From Nipponacmea schrenckii (taxonomy: Eukaryota; Mollusca; Gastropoda; Lottiidae): DNA of 64,000 nucleotides. Below the pieces are notes generated by a model, which saw only the letters and a list, made by a program, of their open reading frames with translations, was not told where the DNA came from and made no database searches. Position 1 is the first letter of the stretch; each line of letters begins with the position of its first letter. The translations under genes were made by a program, and so were the position numbers. Below, one piece after another: positions 21,515 through 33,898 of the stretch. The stretch is taken from assembly GCA_030562195.1 (NCBI GenBank), contig JAUJPP010000007.1:19899769-19963768 (forward strand). The letters run 5' to 3'.

Positions 21515-21935
21515 GGCGAGAAAGCGAGAAGGCGACAGGACAACAGTCGAGACAACGCGAGACAGCGAGAACGCGAGAAAACAACACAATTTACATTGGA
21601 GTCAACGGAAAACGAGAACGCGAGAACGCGAAGTTACATTTTCCTCGTCCTCTCGCTTTCTCGCCTGGCCATATTTGTCATATTTTTGTAGCCTTATCGC
21701 GTTCTCGACTGGTGTCCTCTCGCGTTCTCGACTGGTGTCCTCTCGTGTTCTCGCCTTCAAATTTTCCTCGTGTTCTCGCTTTCTCGCCTTCCGGTTACTC
21801 AACTTCCTGCCTTGAGGACAACAGTCGAGAATGCGAGAAAGCGACAAAGCCAGAACACGAGAAAGCGAGATAACAACAAAATTAACATTGGAGTCAAAAT
21901 TTCCCTCGTCTTCTCGCTTTTCTCGCCTGATCATT
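21515..21935. repeat. Palindromic GCGAGAA/TTCTCGC array
   Basis: Blocks of GCGAGAAAGCGAGA-like sequence on the plus strand (~21515-21635, ~21825-21880) alternate with blocks of the complement (~21648-21790, ~21905-21932), separated by a repeated linker AATTTACATTGGAGTCAA / AATTAACATTGGAGTCAA. Open frames on both strands are by-products of the repeat. Confidence 0.6.
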
Positions 21936-23236
21936 TTGGTCATATTACATATATTATATATTAAAGATTTCACCTTTTATTTGTAGAATACTTAGAAATA
22001 ATGAGTTTCTCATATAAAGAGACATACATGTATTTATACTTTGAATAAATGGAGAACTCATTACATTTGGAGGTACTTCGGCATAAACTCTCTTTTAACT
22101 GCTATCTGTGCAATTGCTTTGTTTTGTAAAGGTCATTTAGAGTACCCATCACACGCTCTTTCAATTTAAAAAAAAAAAAACAATTGTCCAGACTTGGTCG
22201 AAATGAGAAAACTTTTTTCGGTGAAATCGTAATTCTTGAGCCTTAATTATACCAGAAAAGAAATGTTTTGAAATGAGCTCTTATGCATCTTAGTAACTGA
22301 CGCTGGCCCTTAGTTTGATGGACGGATTGTGGTTGTTGAGAATTTTAAAAAAATGCCCAAACTGTTATATAGAGTAAGTCCAAACAATGAATATGTCATC
22401 CTTAAAACATCCATAACACCACACGCTCCCACTTTGCCATGAATAGTTTTGCGTACAAGGGGCGCATTATTTGCTCAAAGCTGTGCCTGAAGTTTGTAGA
22501 CATGTTTTACCATAAAATGTGAACACGTTTTGGCTGCGACAAATCTCTAAAATCTCGTCGGGTCTGTTTGGATTTGGGTTTCTTTAAAAGCCAAAAGCAG
22601 ACCAGCAGTGTTATCGATACATATACTATACATAGAAGTTACATCAATAGAAATCAAAATAACATTCGAAGGAACTTGACGGTTTTTTGATTTTTTAGAC
22701 AAAGTCAGTTGTGTCCATAAGGCATTCTAGATGTTGACATGCTATTGGTAGTAAGAAATGATCAGTGTATTCTGACACTGAATACGACTACCACAGTCGG
22801 AGATAAAGTCGCTACGAATTTACAAATTATGTTTTTGAATTTCGTGCCCTAAAATGAACACTTTATGTAACGACAATAAAACAATATAAATTTAATAAAT
22901 ATTACAAATAACTAGCACAAGTCAATACAACTTTAACAATATTTAACAACTATCACAGAAATACATAGATATAATTTACATTATAAAATCCCAGTAACTT
23001 ATAGCGAATATATAAATATGGATTAAAAAAGCATCTTCTATGTATCCTACACAACTTGACAAGGCAAGATATGTAATTTTTTTATTAATGTCAATGTACG
23101 CAATGTACGATTTCTATTCTCAGACAAGTTTTTTTTAAGTCGAACGATTCAATTATCTGATCTCCTAAGGTGGATTCCAATTCAAAGACTGTCAGCAAGC
23201 TCTTTATAAGAAGTTTCTCATAGTTTCATCAAATAT
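21936..23236. other. Intergenic, including the 3'UTR of gene C
   Basis: 22860-23236 is the minus-strand 3'UTR of gene C, with ATTAAA at 22896-22891 and a segment homologous to the gene B 3'UTR. The remaining ~900 bp has no recognised content. Confidence 0.45.
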
Positions 23237-23332
23237 TCACAGAAAGTCCAGCTGACTCAATTTATAGGCTAAATCCTGAGCTTGATATGGTTTCATCATA
23301 ACTCCGTAATTATTCAAATGGTCTTTTTTAGC
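23237..23332 (-). CDS. Gene C exon 8 and stop
   Basis: 31 codons plus TGA, acceptor TTTTTTAG. Starts AKKDHLNNYGVMMKP and has a longer variable end than B. Confidence 0.78.
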   Translation of the reverse strand, partial: AKKDHLNNYGVMMKPYQAQDLAYKLSQLDFL

Positions 23333-26300
23333 CTAAAAAAACAAAAAAAAAATGTTTACCGTTAAACATCACAAACATAATTATATCTTATTATGGACGT
23401 TAGAACTAGAAATAAATCTTACTATTATATCTAACAAAATAACTCCTTGAATGAATTTTTTTTACATGTAAATAGAGAACTATATCATAGTGATGACAAC
23501 TATTGCTGGAAACTAACAATTGATTTCATTTCCATACAAATTACACCCACGTTGAAAAATTATATGGTTACTCTTAGTTAAATAAAAACCAATTCCTCTA
23601 TAATGCTATTCATGTAAATTGGATACGTTATATGAAATCAAGGACAATAATTCAAAAACAGTTAATCGAAACATCAGCATCTTTGTTCGAGATCTCACTA
23701 TACATTTCCATCATCAAAACTGAATATCAAAATAAAGGCGAGACAAGATAATAATAATTCAAGTTGATTGTATATGTATAATTTGTTGATTATATTTCAT
23801 CTTTGTTAAATCTTTAATAGTATTACTTTCAGACGGCCGCTGAATATAGTTTAGTACAAGTAAATTTCCTCACCTGATATAAAATGTCCTTTTGTTCCAT
23901 TAACCTTCTTCTTCTGTAAGCCTACAATTATAAAAACAGAGAATTGTTCTAGTTAACATCATATGTGTGTCCCTGGTCAGTTTTTTTTAATCTTCCAATA
24001 AGACTACGTGTAAACCAATATGTAGTATACGATTTCAATAGCCAGATAGTTCTGATACAAATATAGGTCTGAAAATAAATGTGCAGTAATATCTTACTCA
24101 GCGTGGATTTTAAGCTCATTTTCAATTTTTATTTTTTAAAGATCTTTTTGAGTAAGTCGGCAATCTGGAGGTCTATGCATTGTCATAGGTCTAGAACTAG
24201 ATTAATACAAAACCCTATTTACTCCTGAATTCTAGTATACATAAAAATACACATGGAAACAGCTATAGACAAAATGTAAATAGGCGAATCAAAAAAAAAA
24301 CATCAAATGATAGAGGAGTATTTAAATTTGAATGGTAGGAGTGGTAAAATCTTCTCAAAGTATTGTATTTGTGACATATCACAAGGAAATGGTATTCACA
24401 TTCAATGACTTGATGACATGCGTTTATCATCAGGAATGTGCCTGTAACGACCTCTATCAATTTCTAATTGCATTAGCTCAGTTGCAGAAAAGTCAGATGT
24501 ATTTGTTCACAATTCCAGTTACTATGTATTTGATATACTGTTCAGAATATTCATTTACTTTTTTCTATTGTACAAATTTAAATGGTAAAAGCTCAGATGA
24601 GGATCTGGAATCGCTGTGTTTAAACTTAGCACATAATTTAATATACTGCTAATGTCTATAATGCGATATTTTCTTGTCGTTCGTCATGGTTATCACTTTT
24701 TGTTACCTGACATTTCTGTGAACGTTTTTGTTAAAACGGGCAAGTAAAAAATTCGAGTCTGGCGCTGAAGTTTCTCTTCACGTCCGGAAGTTTATCAGAC
24801 TAATGTAAATATAACCGTGATATAAAAAGCTTATGTAATTCTGTTAATTATGTAAGAAAAAAAAAGTATTGAGACGTATGTCGGAAATAGGAAACGACTG
24901 ATGTTTCCTCATCATCGAAACTGATGGAAATGGACGTTAAATTTTAATTCTTTTTTGACGTAATAACAAAATAAGCATACTGAATTCTGTTACAATGTCA
25001 ACTCAACATTAAGATTTATATCTTTTCTGATACATCATTTCCAATATGATATAACTTAGAATTTCCTTTAACACATCCAAAATACTGCTTCCTAGAAGCC
25101 TATTATTTTTTAGATACGGCTTCTATTTCCCAATAAATTCTACTTGCAGATTAGTTATTTGAATCTAATAATATGTAAAAAGTTCCGAGCATAAAGTTTG
25201 ACAGTAAACAGAGCAACTAGAATTGGCTCTAAGCTGAATGAAACACTTTTCTCTAATGATATGATTAGATTACCTGACATAAAAGTAATTAAATGGCAGA
25301 ATTGTCTGGTGATATCTCACTTGATGGCGAGCTCCTGGTGTTTTATTAGTAACCATTTCATTGTTACGTATTACTACAAACGACTTTTACATTCATATAC
25401 GCCACTGAAATCGTATAACACTTACAGACGTCCGTTGCGTTCGGAGGCTGTAATCAGTAAAGAGGAGATTATTTTAAGTTCTCCCACCATCTTTGAAAGA
25501 AGAATACCTTTTTAAAAGACTTGGTCAGATATTATGACCTTCTTCTTGTCGTCTACGTGGTTGTGTAGGCTAGATGTACTGCAATCTAATTCAATACCTA
25601 GATTGGCCAGTCACTGTCTATGTTAGGTATCGCCAATGTTGACCCTAATATTTTTTACTCACGGAAACTGATTCACCTTTAGAAACTGCTTTGGTTAGCA
25701 TGTGTCCGCTTCGATTATCGATTTCCTTTTAATTTTTCTTTAGTTCTTCTAATATATCATGCTCAGACAACCTTTTCTAAAATCTCTTTAAGAAGATGTA
25801 TTGGATCTTTGCAAGCGTGACTACATCCTCAACCTATTAACTATTACTGCTAGTCTCTCAGTATCATGTCATAAATGTCATGCCTTCGCTGCTGCAGACA
25901 TTCTGTTGAAATTGACATTAACATTGATCGGCCGTTGTCAAATTTAATATATTGTCTCCAAACTATTAAAAAGGTGTTCAATCTAAACAACTCCGAAATG
26001 AAAAACACTGATTAAGACTAATTACTAAGATAATAATAAGTGATAGGAGATCACTAACAAGAATTAAAACTAGCCAAATATTCATATAAATAGATGGTAA
26101 TTATACACCCGGAAATTAATTAAGCGACACCAACGTTAAAGTGACATAAAAAAATGTTTGACATGAGAAATTGAAATGATCATTCTCACACATAAAATAT
26201 GACCCTTTCTGAACACCATAATGTAAAGATTAGGGAGTGTTTCTGATCTTGTGTTGGACGGAATGCATGTGAAACATACAACATTCACCAAAGTGATTAA

Positions 26301-29300
26301 ACTTGAGAGCGTCATTATCTTGTCATAGAGAGTTAAAATATTGTTCAAATCATTATGACTCGTCGAACATGCCTTCGTCGAATTCTTACGCCAAAACGCT
26401 GTGAAGACAATTTCCTCGCAAGCAAAAAGTCCTGTTCTCAAACCGATTGAGCATATTTGGGATTAGTAAGGCCGTCGAGTTCGACAACGCGATCCCATGT
26501 ACAAGCTGTACTGAATCAAGAACGGGTAAGGGTACCTCGACGTCAGATTCAAGAGAATGGGGAGATGATTTAAAGCAGTCGTCCATTTATGTGATGTTTA
26601 CACGAAATATTGTCAATGACACAATTTTGGCTGTCATGGCGTTTGCATCTAGAACCATTCCATGTACGACCATTGTTAATTTCAACATGTTTTTGGCCAC
26701 ATTTGAACCTTTTACAATATGGTCTGTAACTTAAAATAATTCCCTATCTGGAACGCCCACAGTATATCTTTCTTTCAATTGGTGTCTATAATATGCGTAA
26801 AATACGCTGCCCCATTGAATATGTCACATGTTCTTCAATACGAGACCAGCAAACTTAGTCGATTATGAAACTGGGGTTGTGCCTTATTAATTTTTAGGTG
26901 TATATATCATAGAATAAACAAATAGCGCAAACTGTAGGCACATATGTCACGAATAAAGAAAGACTAGCGTATTTTCTTGGTATTTTTTTTGGAATCCAAA
27001 ATGACGTGAAAAATAGCTGTCCAACATAAAAAAATGAGATATTTTTGCTAATACATATGATGCAATTACAAAAGAAATTTTAAAATGTATCTATTCTGAG
27101 ACCAGGTATCCAATGGAATTATCAAATTTATGTTTTATGTATGATGTACTTGCCAAATACTAAAACGGTCACCCCAACCCATTCATAACCTACCGGTACT
27201 GTATATCCGATCAACTAGAATATTTGTCTATGCACGTACACAAGCATGTTGTACTTTCTGTTACGAAAAGATACTGAATCACCAGTAATCATTTAACTTT
27301 CAGTTAACCAAGGAAGCACTTATAATATATATTTAGTGGGTGACTTCATTTCAGTATCTGCTCAACTTTCTCCCAAATCTCTTAAAATTACACTCACCGT
27401 ATGGTTTATATATATGAGAAACACGATGTGGAAGGCGACAAACATCGCAGCCACAACTGACATAGCGACAAAATCCCAATAATAGACCTCTTCTTTAGTG
27501 GCTGTGAAGCTGAGATAGCACATCAAAGTATTTTCAGCCATCTGTAGGCACACGAACACAAAGGAGACTACCACATAGACATCCTGAAAGTCATATAATG
27601 CATGTTATTGTTATAGATTGAGATTTAATTCCTAATGACATTACTAGTCGAGCCAGTTTGGATATCCGTGTACTGTAATAACAAAATAGCTAACGGTCAC
27701 TAAAGATGCATTATCCTTTACATAACGTATCATTTAATCTCTTAATTCTCGAATTCCTAGAGAAGTATCTTTATACCTCAGTCTTTCTAATACAGAGTAG
27801 TGTCTATCTAATTTGGAGTCTTTATAATACAGAGTACATGTAGTGTTTATCTAGCTCAAATGTGTCTATCTAGTATTAAGTAGGTTTTATCTAGCTTAGA
27901 TGTTTCTATATATTATTGAGTAGTGTTTATCTAGACCAGACTCTAGATTAGAGTACCCTATATAATACTGTTGAAAGTAATGTCTATCTAGTTTGAAATA
28001 GTGTCTATCTGTGTCTATCACGCTTATAGTTGTATCTATAATAACACTATATCAACCTATGAAAATTGTCTGTTTACACTATTTTTATGTGATACTTACC
28101 AAATAAGTAAGATACGATATGGTAGGTAAGAACGATATAACAGTCAATCTTAACATGACCATAGCCATAATCAGTGTGACATTATTATACATTCTATCTA
28201 TTGCATCTGGCTCTTCTGTTACCGTACAAAATGTTGAAAATGAAATTAATAACTGAAAAAAAAAAAAGATAATCATACAAGTGGACGATTACTCTACTCC
28301 TCCAAGATCAAATTTTAATTATTTTTCAAACATGAATGGCAGAACGACACATTGTGGAGACCATTCCATATGGTGGAGGGCCCGTCATGGTGTGGGGTTG
28401 CAAGTCTGTGTTGCTCCATATTTTGACAATCACTTGATGGCAGACCGTCCAATTTTCATGGATGAAAACGCCAGGCTCCACAGAGCACAAAACGTTGTGG
28501 AAACAATTTCTTGGCCAGCAAAAAGCTCTGATCTCAAACCGATTGAGCATATTTGGTTTTCGGGGGAGGGAGAGATTGAATCTCCCAGGTGTACAGGCCT
28601 AGGGTGGAACGATATGTTAGGATAGTTATATGATAATCATATAAGTGGACTAGTTTGCAGGACGATTTGGTTAACTCTACTTCTCTAAGATCAAAATTTA
28701 ATTATACTGAATTTAATACTCTGTTCTACAACAATTAACTCTAAATGTATAGCGAATCGCATAATTTAAAGCTGAAATTGTATCTTAATTGTAGTGATAT
28801 ACCTCTGTTTTTTTATTCATTACATAATTGATCTATTGAATAATGACACTCAGCAAATTTTGTCACGACAGTCTTCCTCTATCTACGATTTCCATCTTTA
28901 ACGAGGTCTTAAATATCCTATCCAAGATCTCTCCAATATATATACCTACCAAATTTTATTGAATTAGTCTGCTCACAAATAAGTATAGAGTTTAACCCAA
29001 ATAAAAGGCAATTACTCAAAACCAAAGATATCTCCAATATATATAGTCAGACACAATTTCAATAAATTCGGATATTAACTAAAGTCTCTATTGGTTGGTT
29101 GATGATAAGTTTACGTTCGCTTCCAGCAAATGCTGATATCGCAAACTTGGTATTCTTAGTAGTTGGATTGGTTCAAATTAGATGATTCTATGATGTTGGT
29201 TTGGTTGTTGATAAATCTTGAGATCTGGTCGGGTCGAATGACATGGCGGTGAAACTCAGTCCTGGATTGTGTGGCGTGAGTTACTCGATCTTCTTCATTC

Positions 29301-31974
29301 TTCCCATCTCGTTCTGATCATGGTTATTCTTGTTGATTGGTATTCGAATGGTAGTTGTTAGTTTGGTTTGGTTCGATTATCTGATTACTGTTGGAAACTG
29401 GAAGATCTGAAAAAGAGGAATTAAATTATGATAAATTTTATACATACCACACAGAAGATAATATTCCACATAAAAAGACCCGACTTTTCTCCTGACTCGA
29501 CATTGCGCGAATAAAATAGGATGGTTGGTGGAACTAACATATTCTTGGGTCGTTTGATCTCGGAATGTTTCAACATGTTCATATATCTTCCATTCTCCAG
29601 AATTCTGAAAAGTGATATTCACTGTAGAAAGACCATGTTGATCGTCTATGAAATTAACTTCTTCGACAGACCTTTCTGTCGATAACTGAATTGTTAAATC
29701 CTGAAAATGGAAATATAAAAAAATCCCTAGATGAAAGTAAACATATATTTAACAGTTTAACGGTAACAGTATTTAGATTAGGGATCCCAGCCTGTTCCTA
29801 TCTATTGTTCGTATCTACTGATCCTACCTGTTCCTATTTACAGTCCAAATCTACTGTTCCTGTCTACAAGAGACTGTTATCTAAAAAATGTGGTCATATA
29901 TCGGTAAATGTCTGTCATGGAAAACGCTTAAAAAACTGAAAATCATAGTCCCTGTTTGGAGAAGATGGTTGGTTTATTGGACGAACCGAAAAAAAAACCT
30001 ATACATGTAGTACATCTGAGAGAATCAATCACTTCTTCCTTTAACATCGAACAGAAACTTAAATAACAGTCGCTGATTCTTTCTACTAGTATTCATATTT
30101 CCACAAATTTTTTGAGGAAACGGACTGCAAATTAGACCTTTTATGTCATGTTCCAATTAATTTAAAAATTTTCTTCCTATCAGTAATAATAGAACTAATT
30201 GTATCAGACAAAGTAATAGAACTAAGTGTATCAGACAAAGCGTTTCACATAGCTAAATAGGAAATAAAACGTAGGAAATAACGTTGAAAATCTCAACATA
30301 AATCAAATGTAAATATTAATCCAGATTAATAAAAAGTCGTTAAAAGTTTCTTAGTTTCTTACTGTCCACGCTACTTAATAGTAATACAGTGGCTTCAGAA
30401 TGCTGAGATAGTAATTAAGGTGTGAAATAAGAATATAAAACATACAAACCTGAACGTCAAAGGGAAAATGTTTCAGCTCCAAACTTTCTCGAAATTTGCC
30501 TTTAAATCTCCAAAGTAAAGTAACAACAGGATATTTGTAGCCCTTTTGGTTAAAATGTACAGTAAAATTTCGTCGATCAAATGCAAATTTTCCCTCTAAA
30601 TTTAAAATATTCATTTGTGGTATCCAGTTCTCAGTCGGATCGTACATGCTTTTATCCTACAAAAAAGAAAAAAAATTTATTATGCAAATGGTTCATACTA
30701 ACTTTGATAGAAGGCGCGAGTGGGGATTGAGAGGTCGTTTGTCCCCTTAGAAAGTCTCTTCAACACGGACTTTATTTCTTAAATTTCTACATTTAAATTC
30801 ACAAAAAAATACTATTTCCAAAAATGTCTTGGAAGAGAACTCTCTTAGATGCCCAATAGGGAGCTTGTGACTAGGAACTTCCATTGAGATGCAGTGTTTT
30901 TTTACAAGTCAATCAGAATAATTCCATGATATACATATCACTTTTTCAAACAATGATTCTGAAGGAAGCCACAGAGATGTTCCAGTCTCGTTAAACAGGT
31001 GGAAAGTGTGCATTCCTCCAGCTATTTGATATTCCCAGCAATTTTCAGAAATATAGCAGAGCAACTAAATTCCAATTAATTCTTGACGGAGTAGCAATTT
31101 ACGACAAAATCTTTCCGTGTAAACAATAGGCCCTATTTACCATTATTCAATAATAATCATACATTTAGCTTTGCTGCCTTTCGTAAGGCTGGTTCTTGCC
31201 ATTTTGCTTGCACTAAAACTTCAGCCTCAAACAACTGATTTAATGTGTCAATCTTCAGGATCTGTAAAAAGGCACATTTCAGTTCTACGGTCACCTGAAA
31301 AAGATTGCAATACAAAGACTATGAAAAATCTTAGGTAATTTCACAATTCTTATATTATATACCGTAGGCCTATACTAGACTAATTTTATTTTTTAGTATC
31401 AGCTTACACTCTGAATAGGCCATATTATGGTCTGAGTTCTTTTCTTTATTCATCTCTTCAAATCTATTTGACTAAAACAAATATTCCACTTGCTGCTATA
31501 ATGCTAGATCTCTAACAATGTCTATACCGTATCTTAAACGACTTTTACCATTATTATGTTCTGATCTAACGGTACCAGTTTACTAGTATAGACAAGCCTA
31601 TTTTTTTCGGCAGAATTTGCTCTGTCACTGTAGCTATAATTATCCTAACTCTGGTAGGTTTCGGTTGGAGCAGGCTACAAAATTGCCAGCAAACTCACAA
31701 TATGTACACAAACCTGATCTTTTCGACCACCTAGGAATTGTGTTTTCTGTGGCGCAACTTTTTCATCCAAGTTAGATACGACATTATTACAACCTTGCAT
31801 AATAGTACTACCATTTTCTATTGTAAACATCAGTCTATGGAATGTATCAGTAAGTTTTTGTGGCGTAAAACTTTGGAAATCGTGAATATCCATTTTGTTT
31901 TGATTTCCTTCCTCCATGTATGAATTCGAGCTAGACGCTGGACCACTGTCCGGCATAATGTCTTGGTTTAACAT
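23237..31974 (-). CDS. pLGIC-like gene C, eight exons, frameshift in exon 4
   Basis: Exons 31974-31714, 31294-31163, 30656-30450, 29700-29448, 28252-28100, 27583-27398, 23921-23874 and 23332-23237 mirror gene B in phase and length. Apart from exon 4 all are open with consensus splice sites. Exon 4 is 253 nt rather than a multiple of three: a five-A run (plus strand 29472-29476) has one base more than the paralogues need, shifting frame just before M1. Either the copy is a recent pseudogene, or the base is a sequencing/assembly error. The protein has the same Pro-loop without cysteines, M2 with D-R-x-Y-N-N-V-T-L, a short M3-M4 loop, and a basic tail with RRRR. Convergent with gene B. Confidence 0.78.
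23874..23921 (-). CDS. Gene C exon 7
   Basis: 48 nt, acceptor ATTGTAG and donor CAG|GTGAGG, coding AYRRRRLMEQKDILYQ. It and its downstream intron are almost identical to gene D exon 7. Confidence 0.82.
24662..27397 (-). other. Gene C intron 6 interior
   Basis: No exon found. 24330-24870 has recognisable homology to 37600-38000 in gene D, confirming a segmental duplication. A Tc1-like scrap lies at ~26390-26480. Confidence 0.5.
26390..26480 (+). pseudogene. Tc1/mariner transposase scrap (LKPIEHIW motif)
   Basis: The plus strand reads through an AKSPVLKPIEHIW-like motif, the conserved S-x-D-L-N-P-I-E-H-x-W block before the last catalytic residue of Tc1 transposases. The flanks are too decayed to follow. 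Confidence 0.5.
27398..27583 (-). CDS. Gene C exon 6 (M3, short loop, M4)
   Basis: 62 codons, acceptor CTTTCAG and donor ACG|GTGAGT. M3 VVVSFVFVCLQ, loop TATKEEVYYWD, M4 VVAAMFVAFHIVFLIYI. Confidence 0.86.
28100..28252 (-). CDS. Gene C exon 5 (M1 end, M2)
   Basis: 51 codons, acceptor (T)nCAG and donor TTG|GTAAGT. LLISFSTFC, acidic VTEEPDAIDR, M2 NNVTLIMAMVM, linker LPTISYLTYL. Confidence 0.86.
28340..28560 (+). pseudogene. Tc1/mariner transposase remnant in gene C intron 4
   Basis: Encodes decayed pieces of the DDE domain: G-G-P-V-M-V-W-G-C in one frame, then IFMDENARLHRAQNVV and WPAKSSDLKPIEHIW in another. No TIRs or intact frame. Confidence 0.65.
29448..29700 (-). pseudogene. Gene C exon 4, frameshifted in an A5 run
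   Basis: Acceptor TTTTCAG|GATTTAACAATT and donor GTG|GTATGT are intact. The frame matches the paralogues through CRVRRKVG, then shifts by one base at the homopolymer 29472-29476; the downstream MWNII coding continues in the other frame. One codon is also missing relative to gene B. Confidence 0.75.
30450..30656 (-). CDS. Gene C exon 3
   Basis: 69 codons, acceptor TTTTGTAG and donor CAG|GTTTGT. Carries NWIPQM, LLWRFKGKFRE, HFPFDVQ. Confidence 0.85.
31163..31294 (-). CDS. Gene C exon 2
   Basis: 44 codons, acceptor TTTTCAG and donor AAT|GTATGA. VTVELKCAFLQI and AKWQEPAL motifs. Confidence 0.85.
31714..31974 (-). CDS. Gene C exon 1
   Basis: 87 codons, donor CAG|GTTTGT. Polar start, then KLTDTFHRL..TIE.GSTIMQGC..VVSNLDEK, aligned with A and B. 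No signal peptide. Confidence 0.8.
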
Positions 31975-32039
31975 TATGTTAAGAGATATTTTGAATAACT
32001 CGTTGAAAAATTTATTGAAAACTGAAAGAAATTTTAGAT

Positions 32040-32160
32040 TTTCTCGCTTCTTTCACGAATATGAAAGTGAACTCCATCTTCTTTCTTTGCAGACGACGGA
32101 ACAAGGGAAGATACTCTACTGCTAAGTTCAATATTACAGTTACCCCCCTTGATTGGAAAG
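32040..32160 (-). promoter_or_regulatory. Conserved promoter/5'UTR block of gene C with upstream ORF
   Basis: Read on the minus strand: AAGGGGGGTAACTGTAATATT...CTTCCCTTGTTCCGTCGTCTGCAAAGAAAGAAGATGG, the best match to gene B 9968-10040. ATG 32077 starts an upstream frame of about 22 codons that closes before the main start. Confidence 0.55.
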
Positions 32161-32380
32161 CCTATATATATATATGGCATATTATGGACATACCAAAGAG
32201 TAAAGACCAATAATTGTTATCCATAACTATTTTGAATAATGTTCTTAATAATTTTACAACATTCTCCTTTTTCTACAGTTGACGGCAATTTTAAAGACTA
32301 CATGTTGTCAATTGATAAGACAAAATGTATTATGCAATATCTTTTAAATTCTCAAAATTAGTACAAGGAGTAGGACAGGT

Positions 32381-32845
32381 ATGGTGGCCCATGGCTATCA
32401 CTCAGTTTTTTCAACATGACCCTACTTTATTTTCTAACTAATTCATTCTATTAATTAAATTATTTATAAATAACACAAAAAAAGAATAAAATAAAATAAA
32501 AAGTAATTGAAAAATAAAAAAAAAAATAAAATCAAAAGTAATAGAAAAAAGAAATGAAACAAGTTAAAATAAATTTGAAATAATTTTGAAAGTAAAATAA
32601 ATTAAAAAAGAAAATATTCTAAGACTAAAAGTAAAACTGATTTCTTTTAAAGATTTTTTAAAATCTATTTCATTAAAATATTATTTTAAAATTGAAATGA
32701 AAGTTATGTGAATTTAAAATGATTTTAAAAGTGAAATAAATTTAAATTAAAAAATCTGAAGAGCCTAGAGCTATCACAGTATACCATCATGCATTGTATG
32801 GTCGATGTATGTTGAAAAAACTGAGTGACAGCCATGGGCCACCAT
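32381..32845. mobile_element. MITE with 35-bp inverted ends and A-rich core
   Basis: ATGGTGGCCCATGGCT then RTCACTCAGTTTTTTCAACAT at 32381-32415 is the reverse complement of 32811-32845 with one or two mismatches. The interior is an almost pure A/T run of AATAAAATAAAA-like sequence with no coding capacity. Confidence 0.65.
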
Positions 32846-32939
32846 AGTATGACAGGACCTGCTTGGCGAAAGTGGCAAAGCAATCTATATCTAAAGCCAA
32901 ATAAAGGTGTTCACTCTAAGGAAATAAAAAATATGTGGG

Positions 32940-33690
32940 AAGTTACCACTCGGTTTTACTAAGGCAAGGGCAATAATTCAAAAACCGTTAATCAAAATTG
33001 TCAAACTCGACCGCCGCATTGAAAATTGTACGTTCTATTGTACCCACAATAAATTTTTTACATGATTTTACTAAATCAAGGGCAATAACTCGCTAACCAT
33101 TCATCGAACAATTGTCATATTCGAACTTAACTGGCGGCTTATAAATTCCATGCTCACATCAAGTTTCATTAGAATCCATTGAAAATTGAACCCACAATAA
33201 AATTTTGATGCAATTTCACCAAGTCAATGGCAATAACTCGAGAACAGGTTTTCGAAAAATCGTTCAATTCGAACTTGACTATCGTCTTATAAATTCCAAT
33301 GCTCCTATTGCACCCACAAGAAAATTTGGCGCTAATTTACACAGTCAAGGGCAATAACTCGCAAACCGCTAATCAAAAAATGGTCAAATTCAAACTTTAC
33401 CGCCGTCCTGTCAATTCAAATGCTCACACCAAGTTTCTTCAAACTCCATTGAAAATTGTAGCTTTTGTTGCAAATTGCAAATTATGACCTGATTTACTAA
33501 GTCAAGGACAATAATTCAAAAAGCGTCCATCGAAAAATCGTCAATTTCGAACTTGACCGCGGTCTTATTAATTCCAATGCTCAAACAAAGTTTCATCAAA
33601 ACTTCTATTGCACCCACATTAAAATTCATCTAAATACATTTAAAATTGTAGCTTTTCTTGTCTACAACAACTATAAAGACAGGGGCTGGA
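32940..33690 (+). repeat. HINE/pearl-like tandem array fragment
   Basis: Four to five diverged ~160-bp units (CAAGGGCAATAACTC, CGAACTTGACCG, TTCCATGCTCACA, CCATTGAAAATTG) without the terminal hairpin. Confidence 0.65.
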
Positions 33691-33898
33691 GCTAATTTTT
33701 TAGGTCATATCGATTACTATTTACAGCTTATTCATAAAATTGTTTGCACTTTTCACCTAGCTGCTATAGACCAGAAGTTACGCAATTACGTCATTTGAGG
33801 CCAAACCGGAAGTTGTAATTTGTTTTTCCAAATTTGATTAAAATTGAAACCATATCGCCTTTCAACTGGTGAAGTTTTAAAATTCTACCATTTATATT

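Noticed and set aside
21391..21973. Several charged frames (123-160 aa) on both strands
   Set aside because: By-products of the GCGAGAA palindromic repeat.
25198..25515. 105-aa plus-strand frame in gene C intron 6
   Set aside because: No ATG at its start, no motif, no splice context and no counterpart in the paralogues.
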